Assembly (NCBI RefSeq): GCF_014201375.1
Contig: NZ_JACHDZ010000009.1
Span: 31,173-95,172, forward strand
DNA length: 64,000 bases
Source of the DNA: Tunturiibacter empetritectus
GTDB taxonomy: Bacteria; Acidobacteriota; Terriglobia; Terriglobales; Acidobacteriaceae
Reading direction: 5' to 3'
Below the pieces are notes generated by a model. It made no database searches. It had not been told where the DNA came from and was given only the letters and a program-made list of their open reading frames with translations. Shown here piece by piece: positions 1 to 7,842 of the stretch (its first letter is position 1; each line of letters starts with the position of its first letter). A program made the translations under genes and the position numbers.

Positions 1-724
1 TGAGGCCGTCGGGCACCGGAGCCGCGTAGCAGTAGAACGCCGCTGCGCCGTAGCCGCCGTTTCCCGGCCAGAATCCGGCCGAGATGACCTCGTGCGAGTA
101 CGCCTCGCGCTGAATGCTGTCTGCTCCTGGCCTCGTCGGCGCTGTGCGGCCTGAGAACCGGGTCACGGCGAGGTCGAAGCTTCCCCAGAAGAAGTGCACC
201 GGGCTCACCTTGCCCAGAAATCCTGTTCCCCAGGCACGAAACACCTTCCCCGCATGGGCTAACACCTGCCAGAAGCGGTGCGCGTACTCGGGATCGTAAG
301 AGGCATGCTCGGTGTCGAGATCGAACCTGATGGGCGTGGCCAACTCGCAGGGCATGGGATCGATCTTCACCGTGACACCAAGCTCCTTCAGGCAGCCGAG
401 ATACTCTGCATAGAAGTCGGCGACGCTGCGGGGCTTCAGCTTCATCGTCTGGTTTGTACCGGAGCTCATGCGGAGATGGAGCTCATGCGCCACGAAGTCG
501 AACTCGATGTCGAGCACGTCGTCTTCGTAGTCCATCGCCGAGGTGCCCAACCCGCGGGCAGTGACATAGAGGGGCACATTCCACCAGTGGTTCTGGAGCG
601 GAGTGAGCGCCAGACGGGTCTTGCCGACGATCTGGGTCCACATGTGCAGCGTCTCGGCGGTATCAGCCCAATCGTTCCAGGCCAGCTCAGGCCACTGCAT
701 CCTGCTTCCGTCAACTGCGCTCAT
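1..724 (-). CDS. DUF5996 family protein (C-terminal end cut by the window edge)
   Basis: The reverse strand is open from an ATG at 722-724 to position 1 without a stop, about 241 codons. A strong AGGAGG lies four bases before the ATG and fixes the start. The protein begins MSAVDGSRMQWPEL and contains WNDWADTAETLHMWTQIVGK, LQNHWWNVPLYVTARGLGTS and an SPVHFFWGSFDLAVTRFSGR block, which I recognise as the DUF5996 pattern. No biochemical role is established for the family. No signal peptide or membrane segment is visible, so a cytoplasmic protein is expected. The end of the protein lies outside the window. The gene stands alone here, divergent from the small secreted protein at 906. Confidence 0.85.
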   Translation of the reverse strand, partial: MSAVDGSRMQWPELAWNDWADTAETLHMWTQIVGKTRLALTPLQNHWWNVPLYVTARGLGTSAMDYEDDVLDIEFDFVAHELHLRMSSGTNQTMKLKPRSVADFYAEYLGCLKELGVTVKIDPMPCELATPIRFDLDTEHASYDPEYAHRFWQVLAHAGKVFRAWGTGFLGKVSPVHFFWGSFDLAVTRFSGRTAPTRPGADSIQREAYSHEVISAGFWPGNGGYGAAAFYCYAAPVPDGL

Positions 725-905
725 AACGCCTCCTGAGATTCGCCACACAGTAACCGCATCAGCCAGAGGATACTCCCCATGTCAAGAGAGAGAACACGTT
801 GAACTTCCAATCCTCCGCACCTTGCGGAGACGAGTTTAGCGGAGTAGTATCCGCCGTGCTGTTCGTCGCTGTTTCAATCCACCAGGGTCGCGGCCGAGGA
901 GGTGT
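725..905. promoter_or_regulatory. Divergent intergenic region
   Basis: This gap separates two divergent genes and must hold both promoters. A short hairpin, CTCCGCACCTTGCGGAG, lies near 813-830. No convincing -35/-10 pair could be picked by eye. Confidence 0.3.
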
Positions 906-1409
906 ATGCGAAAGCGTCTGATCGTACTCACGGTGTTTTTAGCTGTGGCGTTGTCCGTGTTTGCGCAGGCCATGTTGGCGCAGACGACAGGTCCGGGCTC
1001 CCATTCAGAGGGCTCCCATCCCGATATCGATGCGTTCAATCGAAGTCTTGAAGATGCTACCTTCCGTATGGACAATGCAGCCACGGTCGCACTGTGGACT
1101 GAGGAGGGCGTCAGTCTGCTTCCCTCCACCAAGCCGATCGTGGGAAAGGCAGCGATCGCCGCTTTTCTGGACCGCGTCACAGCACAGTTTCCCGGCGCCC
1201 GGATGGAAAAGTTCGAGTTGAAGTGCTTCGATATCGAGGTTTCGGGCGATCTGGCTTCAGAGTGGTGTACCGAACATCAGGTTGTTCACATGCCAGACGG
1301 CAAACCGCCATTCGACGGTCGCGGCAGGATGCTTCTGGTCTTGCGGAAGAGCTCCGAAGGCAGATGGCGTCTGGAGCGAGAGATGTGGATTCCAGCGGAG
1401 GCAGACTGA
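906..1409 (+). CDS. Secreted SnoaL-like / DUF4440 protein
   Basis: A 167-residue protein with an N-terminal signal peptide (MRKRLIVLTVFLAVALSVFAQA, probable cleavage near AQA/MLAQT). The mature part is one NTF2-like cone fold of the DUF4440/SgcJ type. It starts with a helix carrying IDAFNRSLEDATFRMDNAATVALW, then GVSLLPSTKPIVGKAAIAAFLD, and ends in beta-strands with LLVLRKSSEGRWRLEREMW. In this family the fold serves as a small binding pocket or enzyme scaffold, and the sequence does not tell which. A GAGGAGG seven bases before the ATG supports the start. The gene converges on dut, with only 39 bases between stops. Confidence 0.8.
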   Translation: MRKRLIVLTVFLAVALSVFAQAMLAQTTGPGSHSEGSHPDIDAFNRSLEDATFRMDNAATVALWTEEGVSLLPSTKPIVGKAAIAAFLDRVTAQFPGARMEKFELKCFDIEVSGDLASEWCTEHQVVHMPDGKPPFDGRGRMLLVLRKSSEGRWRLEREMWIPAEAD

Positions 1410-1448
1410 TCCAGCGTTCTTCTCTCGATTTTTTCTTCAGTGGTCGGG

Positions 1449-1901
1449 CTAGCTTCCGGTGCTGCCGAAACCTTTCACTCCACGTGGCGCTTCGACCAGC
1501 TTGCTTACCTCTTCGAAGACGGCTTCGATTCTGCGGACAATACGGAGTTGAGCTACCCGGTCGCCTGCTTTGATCTCGACTGGCTTCGCGCTCAGGTTGG
1601 TCATCACGACCTTGATCTCCCCGCGATATCCCGGATCGATGACGCCTGCCAGTGTGGTAACTCCCTTCACTGCGAGTCCGGAGCGGTCTTCGACCAGCGC
1701 TCCATGGGTTGCGGGAAACTCCATCGCAACGCCTGTGGCTATCGGCATCGTGGTTCCGGCGTCGAGGGTTGCGGCTGCGACGGCGTAGAGATCGGCTGCG
1801 AGGTCGCCATACTCTCCGGTGTGCGCGTACTTCGGCAGCTGAGCCTCCGGATGCAACTTCACTACGCGAATCCGCACGATCTCTTCCGACTCCAACGCCA
1901 T
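1449..1901 (-). CDS. dut: dUTP diphosphatase (dUTPase)
   Basis: This gene encodes a trimeric dUTPase that hydrolyses dUTP to dUMP and pyrophosphate, keeping uracil out of DNA and feeding dTMP synthesis. All five motifs are visible: AADLYA (motif 1), EDRSGLAVKG (2), GVIDPGYRGEI with catalytic Asp at about residue 89 (3), GDRVAQL (4) and the C-terminal arm RGVKGFGSTG (5). I chose the ATG at 1899-1901 because GGAGG lies seven bases before it, giving 150 residues, normal for the family. An upstream in-frame start at 1925 would add eight residues. Cytoplasmic. Confidence 0.95.
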   Translation of the reverse strand: MALESEEIVRIRVVKLHPEAQLPKYAHTGEYGDLAADLYAVAAATLDAGTTMPIATGVAMEFPATHGALVEDRSGLAVKGVTTLAGVIDPGYRGEIKVVMTNLSAKPVEIKAGDRVAQLRIVRRIEAVFEEVSKLVEAPRGVKGFGSTGS

Positions 1902-2026
1902 CAAAACCCTCCGAAAAACTTCCATCGAACTCTATTCTTACCCGAACCGGAGTTACTGCCTGTTTATCCACATCCTGCGCAGCATCTTAGGTTTTGGTAT
2001 CCCACCTTTGGGGGAGAACCACGCGC

Positions 2027-3151
2027 TCATTTTTCGGCTTTTCCTCGCTCTCCGGGCGTCCAATCAATAGCGAGGGACGTCTTGATATGCAGTGCCCGAA
2101 ACAACAGGAGAGTCGTATCGTGGCCATCAACGCCGAACAGCTGACTGCACCTGCTTTGCGCGGAACAACTGACCCTTCGCCGGTTATCTGGCTGAAACGG
2201 CTCATCGACAGCGGCACCCTTTATATCCCGCAGAACCTGAACCCCAGTCAGTTCGCTACGCTGCAGGCGATCACGCTGCTTCTGTCGCATCCGGGCTCGC
2301 GTTATGCGGCTTGCCGTTTGGACGCCAGCCTTACTTCGAGCGCCGGCGAGGCCGAGGTCGATGCTCCGGCTCCGCCGATCGCCTTCGACTACCGCCTGGG
2401 CCTGGACGAGCTTGAGACGATCACCCGCACCCGTACGGGCTACTCCTTCACGGAGCTTCACACCGACCTGCAGGACGCTATCCTGAGCCTGATCGCCACC
2501 CGCGATTTGACCAGCCGGAAGCTCGACCTTGCCCGCTGGCTGGCAGAGCTCCACACCCATACGCTCGCGCTGGCTGCCTGAGGGTTCATTTGCACTCGAG
2601 GGTTCGGTTTCACTCGATGGTTCGTTTTCACTCGAGCCGTGCAGATCGAGGCTGGCAAGCCTGCTCATAACATCATCATCGTCTTCGTCCTCCTCTTCGT
2701 CTTCGTCCAGGGCTAAGTCGGCGTTGGGGTCATAGTCTTCGGAGACCTCGATGGTGGCTCCGGGCTGGGCGAGATCGAGGCCGTCGGGGCCGGGCTCTAC
2801 GTCGCGGACGACTTTGGGGGCGTAGGGTTTGGTGTTGAGGCTGGCGGCGTTGTTGGAGGCTAGTTGCAGGCCGTAGAGGAGAGCAGTGGCGCGGCGGGTG
2901 TCGAGATTGCCGGTGGCCAGGGCGTTGATGACGACGGAGAGGGCTACCTGGACGGATTCGCGGTCCTCGAGGGTGTTGAGCTCGATATGCTGGCCGGGGA
3001 TGAGGTAGCCGCGGGTGGCGTCGTTGTGGCGGAAGCGCTTGTGGCTCTGGTGGAGGCGGGAGTGGAAGTAACACCAGATTCCGTCGGTGAGAGATGGGGC
3101 CTGGCAGCGCGTGCCGTTGGTCTTGATGTGGCGGCAGAGTGTGTATTTCAT
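2027..3151 (-). CDS. Hypothetical protein with an N-terminal C-x9-C-x10-C-x2-H motif; C-terminal extent uncertain
   Basis: The ATG at 3149-3151 has AGGAGG six bases upstream. The protein starts MKYTLCRHIKTNGTRC and shows a compact Cys/His cluster (C6, C16, C27, H30), followed by FHSRLHQSHKRFR. This looks like a small zinc-binding module of a hypothetical-protein family I associate with Acidobacteriota. It continues with a helical region, an acidic run (residues about 155-165) and an 18-bp tandem repeat coding SSENEP/SSETEP/SSANEP. Beyond about residue 195 (below 2582) the frame is simply the in-register antisense of the forward gene at 2120-2581, so that tail may be a read-through artefact. 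The real end could involve a frameshift near 2580. No function is known to me. Confidence 0.55.
   Translation of the reverse strand: MKYTLCRHIKTNGTRCQAPSLTDGIWCYFHSRLHQSHKRFRHNDATRGYLIPGQHIELNTLEDRESVQVALSVVINALATGNLDTRRATALLYGLQLASNNAASLNTKPYAPKVVRDVEPGPDGLDLAQPGATIEVSEDYDPNADLALDEDEEEDEDDDDVMSRLASLDLHGSSENEPSSETEPSSANEPSGSQRERMGVELCQPAGKVELPAGQIAGGDQAQDSVLQVGVKLREGVARTGAGDRLKLVQAQAVVEGDRRSRSIDLGLAGARSKAGVQTASRITRARMRQKQRDRLQRSELTGVQVLRDIKGAAVDEPFQPDNRRRVSCSAQSRCSQLFGVDGHDTTLLLFRALHIKTSLAIDWTPGERGKAEK
2120..2581 (+). CDS. Hypothetical protein resembling gluconate 2-dehydrogenase subunit 3
   Basis: The GTG start at 2120 (MAINAEQLTAPAL) is preceded by AGGAGAG at good spacing and gives 153 residues. 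An ATG-type start at 1994 would add 42 unlikely residues. The segment NLNPSQFATLQAITLLL, followed by FDYRLGLDELETITR and FTELHTDLQDAILSLIATRD, resembles the four-helix pattern of the gluconate 2-dehydrogenase subunit 3 family (PF13618). In that family the small subunit partners a GMC-type flavoprotein. No such partner or cytochrome lies nearby, and the protein lacks an obvious signal peptide. The function is therefore only suggested. Its whole length is antisense to the tail of the reverse-strand frame ending at 2027. Confidence 0.5.
   Translation: MAINAEQLTAPALRGTTDPSPVIWLKRLIDSGTLYIPQNLNPSQFATLQAITLLLSHPGSRYAACRLDASLTSSAGEAEVDAPAPPIAFDYRLGLDELETITRTRTGYSFTELHTDLQDAILSLIATRDLTSRKLDLARWLAELHTHTLALAA
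2582..2636 (-). repeat. 18-bp tandem repeat, about three copies
   Basis: On the plus strand the unit runs gggttcatttgcactcga, gggttcggtttcactcga, tggttcgttttcactcga. Read on the reverse strand it codes Ser-Ser-x-x-Glu-Pro repeats inside the Cys/His-motif protein. It begins at the stop codon of the convergent gene. Confidence 0.75.
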
Positions 3152-3159
3152 TGACATCC

Positions 3160-3330
3160 TCCTGGGGTCCCCCCTTATTACCGTTGTGTAAGCCATTTTA
3201 TTTCAGAGAGATGGCGGAAGTTGAGTCCGCTAAATACTTACAAGCAAAAGGGTTGCCTGCAGATTCTTCTTTCTAAAGGGTTTAGATTAAAACAGAAGCC
3301 CCGGCCGGTTGGCTCGGGGCTTTTTTTGAA
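3160..3330 (+). repeat. Composite intergenic repeat, copy 1, ending in a terminator-like hairpin
   Basis: The element contains GGGGTCCCCCC at 3164-3174, a TATTTCAGAG stretch near 3196, the box GGGTTGCCTGCAGATTC at 3250-3266, AAAGGGTTTAG near 3276 and a GC hairpin. The same order and spacing recur at 52649-52825. Read on the minus strand, this copy forms the 5' leader of the Cys/His-motif gene. Confidence 0.6.
3298..3327 (+). terminator. Rho-independent terminator-like hairpin
   Basis: The stem GCCCCG-GCC pairs with GGC-T-CGGGGC around a GGTT loop and is followed by seven T. No forward gene ends just upstream, so its role is more likely tied to the composite repeat itself. Confidence 0.6.
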
Positions 3331-3632
3331 TCTCACCTTCTATTTTATGGGATGGAGCGAAACTAATACGCCAGGTCGATCTATTTTGTTTTGTGATGGT
3401 TAGATGACTTTGGGGGTTGACATGTGATTTTTCGGGCATATTCGCATGGGTGAAGGTAAAAGGGGTTCTTCGCTGCACTTCGGCGGAATGACGACGGGTA
3501 CGCAGTTTGGCGAAGTAAAGATGTTTGGAGTTCGTTCGCCAGGTGTAGTCAGAGCGAAGTGCGCTTCGGTATAAGGATTTGAAACGGAGCTGTCGATTGA
3601 GAGACGGTGGTCGTTCGGGCAGGAGGCTGACG
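3331..3632. other. Intergenic stretch without a supported gene
   Basis: The region contains TTGACA at 3417-3422 with TATTCG 16 bases later, which is a weak promoter candidate reading into the lipoprotein gene. It also contains a fragment, ttcgctgcacttcggcggaatgac near 3468-3492, of a type repeated elsewhere in the window. Nothing else is seen. Confidence 0.35.
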
Positions 3633-4217
3633 ATGCGGCCTAAGGGTTTTCTGGTAGTCGTAGTGGTGCTGGGCGCCGTACTGCTGACAGGGTGCAGGCG
3701 GGTGGCGCCGATGAGGATGGATTCTTCGACTCCGGTGTCGGTGGTTATCTCGCCGAATGTGGGATCGGCACAGAGGCTTACGGCAGTCTTTCAAGACCCT
3801 AAGGGTGGGGCGCATATCCGCGAGGTAACGGTGTCGGTGATGTCGGGGGGGCTGCGTCCGGGGGATCAACGGCAGTGGTCGGCGAAGCAGTGCCTGATGC
3901 GGTATGACGTACGGGCGCAGGAGATCAATCTGGTTCCGAATATGGGTGGGGTATGGGGGACGCATCCGGCGAAGGTGGGGAGTTCGGCGATGGTGAAGAA
4001 CTCGCAGTGCACGGTGATGGCGGCGGGGGCTTCGTCGCAGGTTGAGGGGAAGAGTCTGACGGTGAGTCTTGTGGTGGAGTTTGCGCCGGAGTTTGCCGGG
4101 CAGAAGCGGGTTTATCTGCAGAGCGAGGATGCGGAGGGGGTTTGGAGCGCTAATTATCAGCAGGCGTTTGGTAGTTTGACGGTGGCTGATTTGAAGATGC
4201 CCCTAGAACCTGTCTAA
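3633..4217 (+). CDS. Hypothetical lipoprotein
   Basis: The ATG at 3633 has AGGAGG six bases upstream and gives a 194-residue protein. An earlier in-frame start at 3579 would bury the signal peptide. It begins MRPKGFLVVVVVLGAVLLTGC, a classic lipoprotein signal with lipobox LTGC. The mature part is rich in beta-strand-like segments (TPVSVVISPNVGSAQRLTAVF, VTVSVMSGG, LVPNMGGVWGTHPAKVGSSA, SLTVSLVVEFAPEFAGQKRVYL) and ends SLTVADLKMPLEP. This suggests an Ig-like or beta-sandwich domain of the sort found at the end of acidobacterial extracellular proteins. No catalytic motif is visible and I do not recognise a named family. Confidence 0.7.
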   Translation: MRPKGFLVVVVVLGAVLLTGCRRVAPMRMDSSTPVSVVISPNVGSAQRLTAVFQDPKGGAHIREVTVSVMSGGLRPGDQRQWSAKQCLMRYDVRAQEINLVPNMGGVWGTHPAKVGSSAMVKNSQCTVMAAGASSQVEGKSLTVSLVVEFAPEFAGQKRVYLQSEDAEGVWSANYQQAFGSLTVADLKMPLEPV

Positions 4218-4589
4218 AAAACTACGGGCTGATTCAGACAGACAACGACAACGGCCAGATATGGGGTCTCTCCACTGCGCGGACGGTGAGACTGTCCGCC
4301 GCTCCGGTCGAGATGACGATTCTTTGAGGTTTGGATTAGATCGAGAAAACTGCAAGAGCAAGAGAACACGTCAGGTTGGGAAGAGTTCTACATTCCCACC
4401 CATCGCATAGAGCGCGATGGATGGGGCACCCTGGGTGTTTGCCTGGGCTGGGGAATACAAAAGCAGATCCCTACCGGATGACAACAAAAGAACAAACAAC
4501 TGCAAAAGGGACAACTGCAAAAGGGACAACTGCAAACGCAGTAGTCTGATTGCCAAGGAGAGGTGGATTAGTTTTTGTACGGCGTTGTC
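4218..4589. other. Gene-free region with small hairpins and a tandem repeat
   Basis: This region contains an inverted repeat, GCGGAC-N6-GTCCGC, near 4280-4300. A longer hairpin lies at 4395-4426 (CCCACCCATCGC against GCG-CGATGGATGGGG). A 15-bp tandem repeat lies at 4496-4540. A 61-codon reverse frame here is built from the tandem repeat and is not believed. Confidence 0.5.
4496..4540. repeat. 15-bp tandem repeat, three units
   Basis: The unit acaactgcaaaaggg occurs at 4496-4510 and 4511-4525, with a diverged third copy (acaactgcaaacgca) at 4526-4540. The array lies in the gene-free stretch just after the stop of the reverse-strand rhomboid-like gene. Confidence 0.85.
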
Positions 4590-5417
4590 TTAGTTCATCC
4601 AGCGTTTGTCGTTTGGGTTCTTGCGGAGTTCGTCGGGGTCTACGTAGCGGCCGTCCTTGTCGAAGTGGACCTCGCGGTTCTGCTTCTTCATGTAGACCTC
4701 GAACTTTCGGGCGGCGCGGCGGCGCTTCCAGCGGTAGTAGCGGTTGCGGACGCCGAAGTACTGCTCGGAGGCGGCGAAGGCGAGGCCGCGGCGGGGGGCG
4801 AACTTGACGAAGAGCGCGCCGCAGAGAGCGCCCGAGAGCTGGATGAGGGCGTTGAAGCTGTCGGCCTGCTTGAGCAGGATGGCGATGGCGATGAGGATGT
4901 AGATCGCGACCATGTACTTGGCCTTGATGCGGAGGACAAACCAGAGGAGGAACTCCTGGTCGCCGAAGATCATGGCGATGGCGACCATGAGGCCGAAGAT
5001 GCCGGACCAGGCGCCGGCGGCGACGATGTCGGGACGCAGGCCGAGGACGTGGGTGAAGGAGATGGCAGAGGCGATGATGGCTCCGCCGATGACGGAGGTG
5101 AGGTAGAGCTCGGCTAACCAGCGGCCGCCGAAGGAGGGCTCGAGGAGGGAGCCGGTGAACCAGAGGGTGAGCATGCCGAAGAGGATGCCGAGGATGCCCT
5201 GTTCGACGAAGGAGTAGGTGAGGAGCTGCCAGAGTTCGCCGTGGAGGACGGCGATGGGTTCGAGGATGAGATGGGCTAGGAGGACAGCCTGGAGCTGTGG
5301 GGCGAGCCAGCGGAGGAGGAGCAGGCCGAAGAAGGTTCCGACGTTCAGAAGGATGAGCTTGCGGGTGGTGCCTTCGAAGGCGGGGAGAGCGAGCGAGATG
5401 GGGCCGGAACGGGGCAT
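4590..5417 (-). CDS. Rhomboid-like membrane protein, probably catalytically inactive
   Basis: A 275-residue polytopic membrane protein with about six hydrophobic segments between residues 20 and 205, followed by a basic, Tyr/Arg-rich cytoplasmic tail (RNRYYRWKRRRAARKFEVYM) ending NPNDKRWMN. The fold is that of rhomboid intramembrane serine proteases. The loop-and-helix LTYSFVEQGILGILFGM lies where the family usually has HxxxxH-NM. The serine motif appears as GAWSGIFGL with Ser at about residue 138. The catalytic His helix, normally AHLGGxxxG, reads IQLSGALCG with Gln at about residue 193. That predicts loss of the Ser-His dyad, giving a pseudo-rhomboid that binds membrane partners instead of cutting them. 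The gene stands alone and I see no strong ribosome site. Confidence 0.75.
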   Translation of the reverse strand: MPRSGPISLALPAFEGTTRKLILLNVGTFFGLLLLRWLAPQLQAVLLAHLILEPIAVLHGELWQLLTYSFVEQGILGILFGMLTLWFTGSLLEPSFGGRWLAELYLTSVIGGAIIASAISFTHVLGLRPDIVAAGAWSGIFGLMVAIAMIFGDQEFLLWFVLRIKAKYMVAIYILIAIAILLKQADSFNALIQLSGALCGALFVKFAPRRGLAFAASEQYFGVRNRYYRWKRRRAARKFEVYMKKQNREVHFDKDGRYVDPDELRKNPNDKRWMN

Positions 5418-5555
5418 GGGCGCTTTTCTTATTTCATCATAGGTTCTCCGGTTCGGCGGTGGGGAGGGTTTGCGCCGATTTGCGCGGACGGCGTCGATTT
5501 TTTCATCAAAATGGACCGGATTGCTGTTTGGCCTTATTCGATGCGATCTTCGGAT

Positions 5556-5825
5556 TTACTGGATGCGATCTTCGAGGTGCACCTTGACCTGGTCGCCGGT
5601 CTGCTTGCCGATTGCTTTGCGGATGTCTGCTTTTACGGGAAGTTTGTGGGTGCCGTCGCCAAGGGCCATGAAGGAGCTGCGGAAGGGGTGGCCGTCGATC
5701 TTTCCGGTGACCTTGACAAGGCCTCGGGTGCCGAAGAATTTGACGGAGTCGGGCCAGACTACGTAGGTCCAACCACCCTTGGCGGGGCTTTTTTGCAGGG
5801 TTGCGTTGAAGGTTTTGTTCAGCAT
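5556..5825 (-). CDS. DUF1905 domain protein
   Basis: An 89-residue protein that is nearly all one DUF1905 domain: FNATLQKSPAKGGWTYVVWP, then FFGTRGLVKVTGKIDG, HPFRSSFMALGDGTHKLPVK and ADIRKAIGKQTGDQVKVHLE. The fold is a small beta-barrel, often fused in other bacteria to a YdeI/OmpD-associated domain that is absent here. The function is not established. A GGAGG nine bases before the ATG supports the start. No signal peptide is present. Confidence 0.85.
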   Translation of the reverse strand: MLNKTFNATLQKSPAKGGWTYVVWPDSVKFFGTRGLVKVTGKIDGHPFRSSFMALGDGTHKLPVKADIRKAIGKQTGDQVKVHLEDRIQ

Positions 5826-5906
5826 TGGGTGTGACCTCCGTTTGCCTGGAGCAATACTAGTCCAGGAGTGTCGGCAGGTGCGATAGAAGCTGTTTTCGAA
5901 GGTTCT

Positions 5907-6127
5907 GTCCTGCCGGACGGGCCCACTGTGCTAGGCCACCCCGCAAACGAAGACCTGTTTGCGGGGACCCCGGTTCGGGCGATCACTTCGTGATGGGTAT
6001 ACCCCTTCGGTTGGCGCTCCCGTTGGTCGCGAGCGAAGATCTGTGCCGACCAACGGGAGGACCACGCGAAGCTCTAGAAAGGCGTGCGAACGCCCGGCCC
6101 ACGCGCAGTGGGTCCGTCCGGTAGGAC
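5907..6127. repeat. Palindromic dispersed repeat, full copy A
   Basis: The left end gtcctgccggacgggccca and the right end gggtccgtccggtaggac are inverted copies. The inner blocks ctcccgttggtcg and cgaccaacgggag form the centre. An extra nested hairpin (CCCCGCAAACGAAGACCTGTTTGCGGGG) is inserted in the left arm. The element fills the gap between two reverse-strand genes and stops five bases from the M28 peptidase stop codon. Confidence 0.85.
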
Positions 6128-6131
6128 AGCG

Positions 6132-7670
6132 TTATTTTGCGGCGCGCTGTGGGGTGGGTAGGACGGCTGTGCTGCGATGGCCGGCGGGGTCGACGGAGCG
6201 GACGGCGAAGACTACGTTGTCCTTGGAGATGGCCAGCTTGAGGCTTAGGGCGGAGCCGGCGGACTCGGAGTCGGTCCAGACGGGCTGGTCGGTCTCGCGA
6301 AAGACGACCTCGTAGGTGGTGTTGGCGGGGGCACCGGCGGGGGGCTGCCAGATGAGCTCGGTGTTGTTGTCGAGGGCGGTGGTGAGGATGCGGACGTTTT
6401 GCGGCTGGCCGGGGGCGGAGGCGAGGGTGGCGAGGGTGGCGGCGTTGAGGCGGGCTACGTTGGCGACGTAGTTGAAGTCGACGTATTGGAGGAGGTCGCC
6501 GTATTGGGTGCCGTTTTCGGTGCGGACGTTCTGGTGCTGGTGGTCGAAGTTCTCGGTCCACTCGGTGAAGCGGACGGCGGCGAAGCCCTCCTGGTTGAAG
6601 CTGGTGTGGTCGCCGCCGCGGAGGAAGCGGTCGCGACGGAAGATGAGGACGGGGTGGAAGGCCGGGATCATGCGCATGAGGTTGTTGTGGACGCGGCTGC
6701 CGGGGGCGCTGGGCGCGTGCTGGGATGTCGGGCGGAAGTAGGTGGCGCCGACGTCGACGATGGCGCGGGCTAGCTCGCGGGAGGGGGAGTCGCCTTCGGC
6801 GCCGAGGGTTTCGATGGCGCGGAGTTGGTCGGGGGTGGCGTTGGCGGGGATGCCTTCGGAGAAGACGCGGACTGCGGTCTTGTCCTGGATGTTGGGGGTC
6901 GTGGTGTTGTTGGGGGTGGTGTCGCCGCCGACGATGTCGTTGTTGAGGACGGCTTCGAGCTGCCAGTTTTCTTCGCGGGCGAGTTTGGCAAGGTGGGCGC
7001 TGCCGTTGAGGCCCTGCTCTTCGCCGGCTACGGCTACGAAGACGATAGTGCTGGGGAATTTGAGTTTGGAGAGGACGCGGGCGGATTCGAGGGAGACGGC
7101 TACTCCGCTGGCGTCGTCGTTGGCTCCTGGGGCTGGGTCGTGGGTGTTTTCGTTTTTGGAGTTGCGTGAGTCGTAGTGGCCGGTTACGAGGACCATGCGG
7201 GCGGCCTGGGCGGGGTCGGTGCCGCGGAGGATGGCGTAGACGTTGCTGATTTTGGTGGGCTTGGTGATGCGGGCGTTGGGTGCGGTGCTGGCGGGTTCGG
7301 TGAAGGTGTCGCGCTTTACTTCTAGGCAGTTGCTGCAGGCGGCGGAGATGGCTTTGAACTCGGACTCGATCCAGTCGGCGGCGGCGTTGACGCCGGTGTT
7401 GGGGGCGAGGTCGGTGTCCATGCTGGAGAGGGTGCTGCGGTTGTTGAAGGAGACGAGCTTGGTGATGGTGGCTTTGATGTGGTCGGGGGAGACCTGGGCG
7501 ATGGCGGCGGCGATGGCGGGGTCGGCTGGTGAGGGGGTGATGGGCTTGCCGGTGGGGAGGGGTTGTTGCGCGGGAAGGGGGGTGGAGGGGAGCAGGGTGC
7601 AGGCGAGGGCAGAGGTTGCGAGGAGGCGGGAGAGGGCCGGGCGTGCGGATGAGGCGGATCGAGCGATCAC
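6132..7670 (-). CDS. Secreted M28-family zinc aminopeptidase with C-terminal Fn3-like domain
   Basis: The GTG at 7668-7670, with AGGAG seven bases upstream, gives about 512 residues starting with a signal peptide (ARPALSRLLATSALACTLL, cleavage near PAQQ). Upstream codons to 7781 are unlikely to be translated. The M28 zinc site is complete: GHYDS (His), GANDDASG (bridging Asp), GEEQGL (general base and ligand Glu), NNDIVGG (Asp) and GGDHTSF (His). About 85 C-terminal residues (PQNVRILTTALDNNTELIWQPP to SVDPAGHRSTAV) look like a fibronectin-type III domain. The enzyme probably removes N-terminal residues from peptides outside the cytoplasm. It is separated from its neighbours by a palindromic repeat on the 3' side. 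Confidence 0.92.
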   Translation of the reverse strand: MIARSASSARPALSRLLATSALACTLLPSTPLPAQQPLPTGKPITPSPADPAIAAAIAQVSPDHIKATITKLVSFNNRSTLSSMDTDLAPNTGVNAAADWIESEFKAISAACSNCLEVKRDTFTEPASTAPNARITKPTKISNVYAILRGTDPAQAARMVLVTGHYDSRNSKNENTHDPAPGANDDASGVAVSLESARVLSKLKFPSTIVFVAVAGEEQGLNGSAHLAKLAREENWQLEAVLNNDIVGGDTTPNNTTTPNIQDKTAVRVFSEGIPANATPDQLRAIETLGAEGDSPSRELARAIVDVGATYFRPTSQHAPSAPGSRVHNNLMRMIPAFHPVLIFRRDRFLRGGDHTSFNQEGFAAVRFTEWTENFDHQHQNVRTENGTQYGDLLQYVDFNYVANVARLNAATLATLASAPGQPQNVRILTTALDNNTELIWQPPAGAPANTTYEVVFRETDQPVWTDSESAGSALSLKLAISKDNVVFAVRSVDPAGHRSTAVLPTPQRAAK

Positions 7671-7842
7671 GGAATCTTCTCCTTGTGCAAAAAAACCGTT
7701 GTGCCGGGTAAATCGTATGCTTGACGTGGGAGCGGGAGGGCCGCTAAATAAATAACAAGGATAAATAGCCAGGACGTCCACGGGGATGTTCCTGTAATCC
7801 TATAGACGGGCGAGTGGGCCCAAAGACCCTGGAGGCACGATC

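Noticed and set aside
4371..4556. 61-codon hydrophobic reverse frame
   Set aside because: Its Leu/Gln pattern comes from the 15-bp tandem repeat at 4496-4540, and there is no ribosome site.
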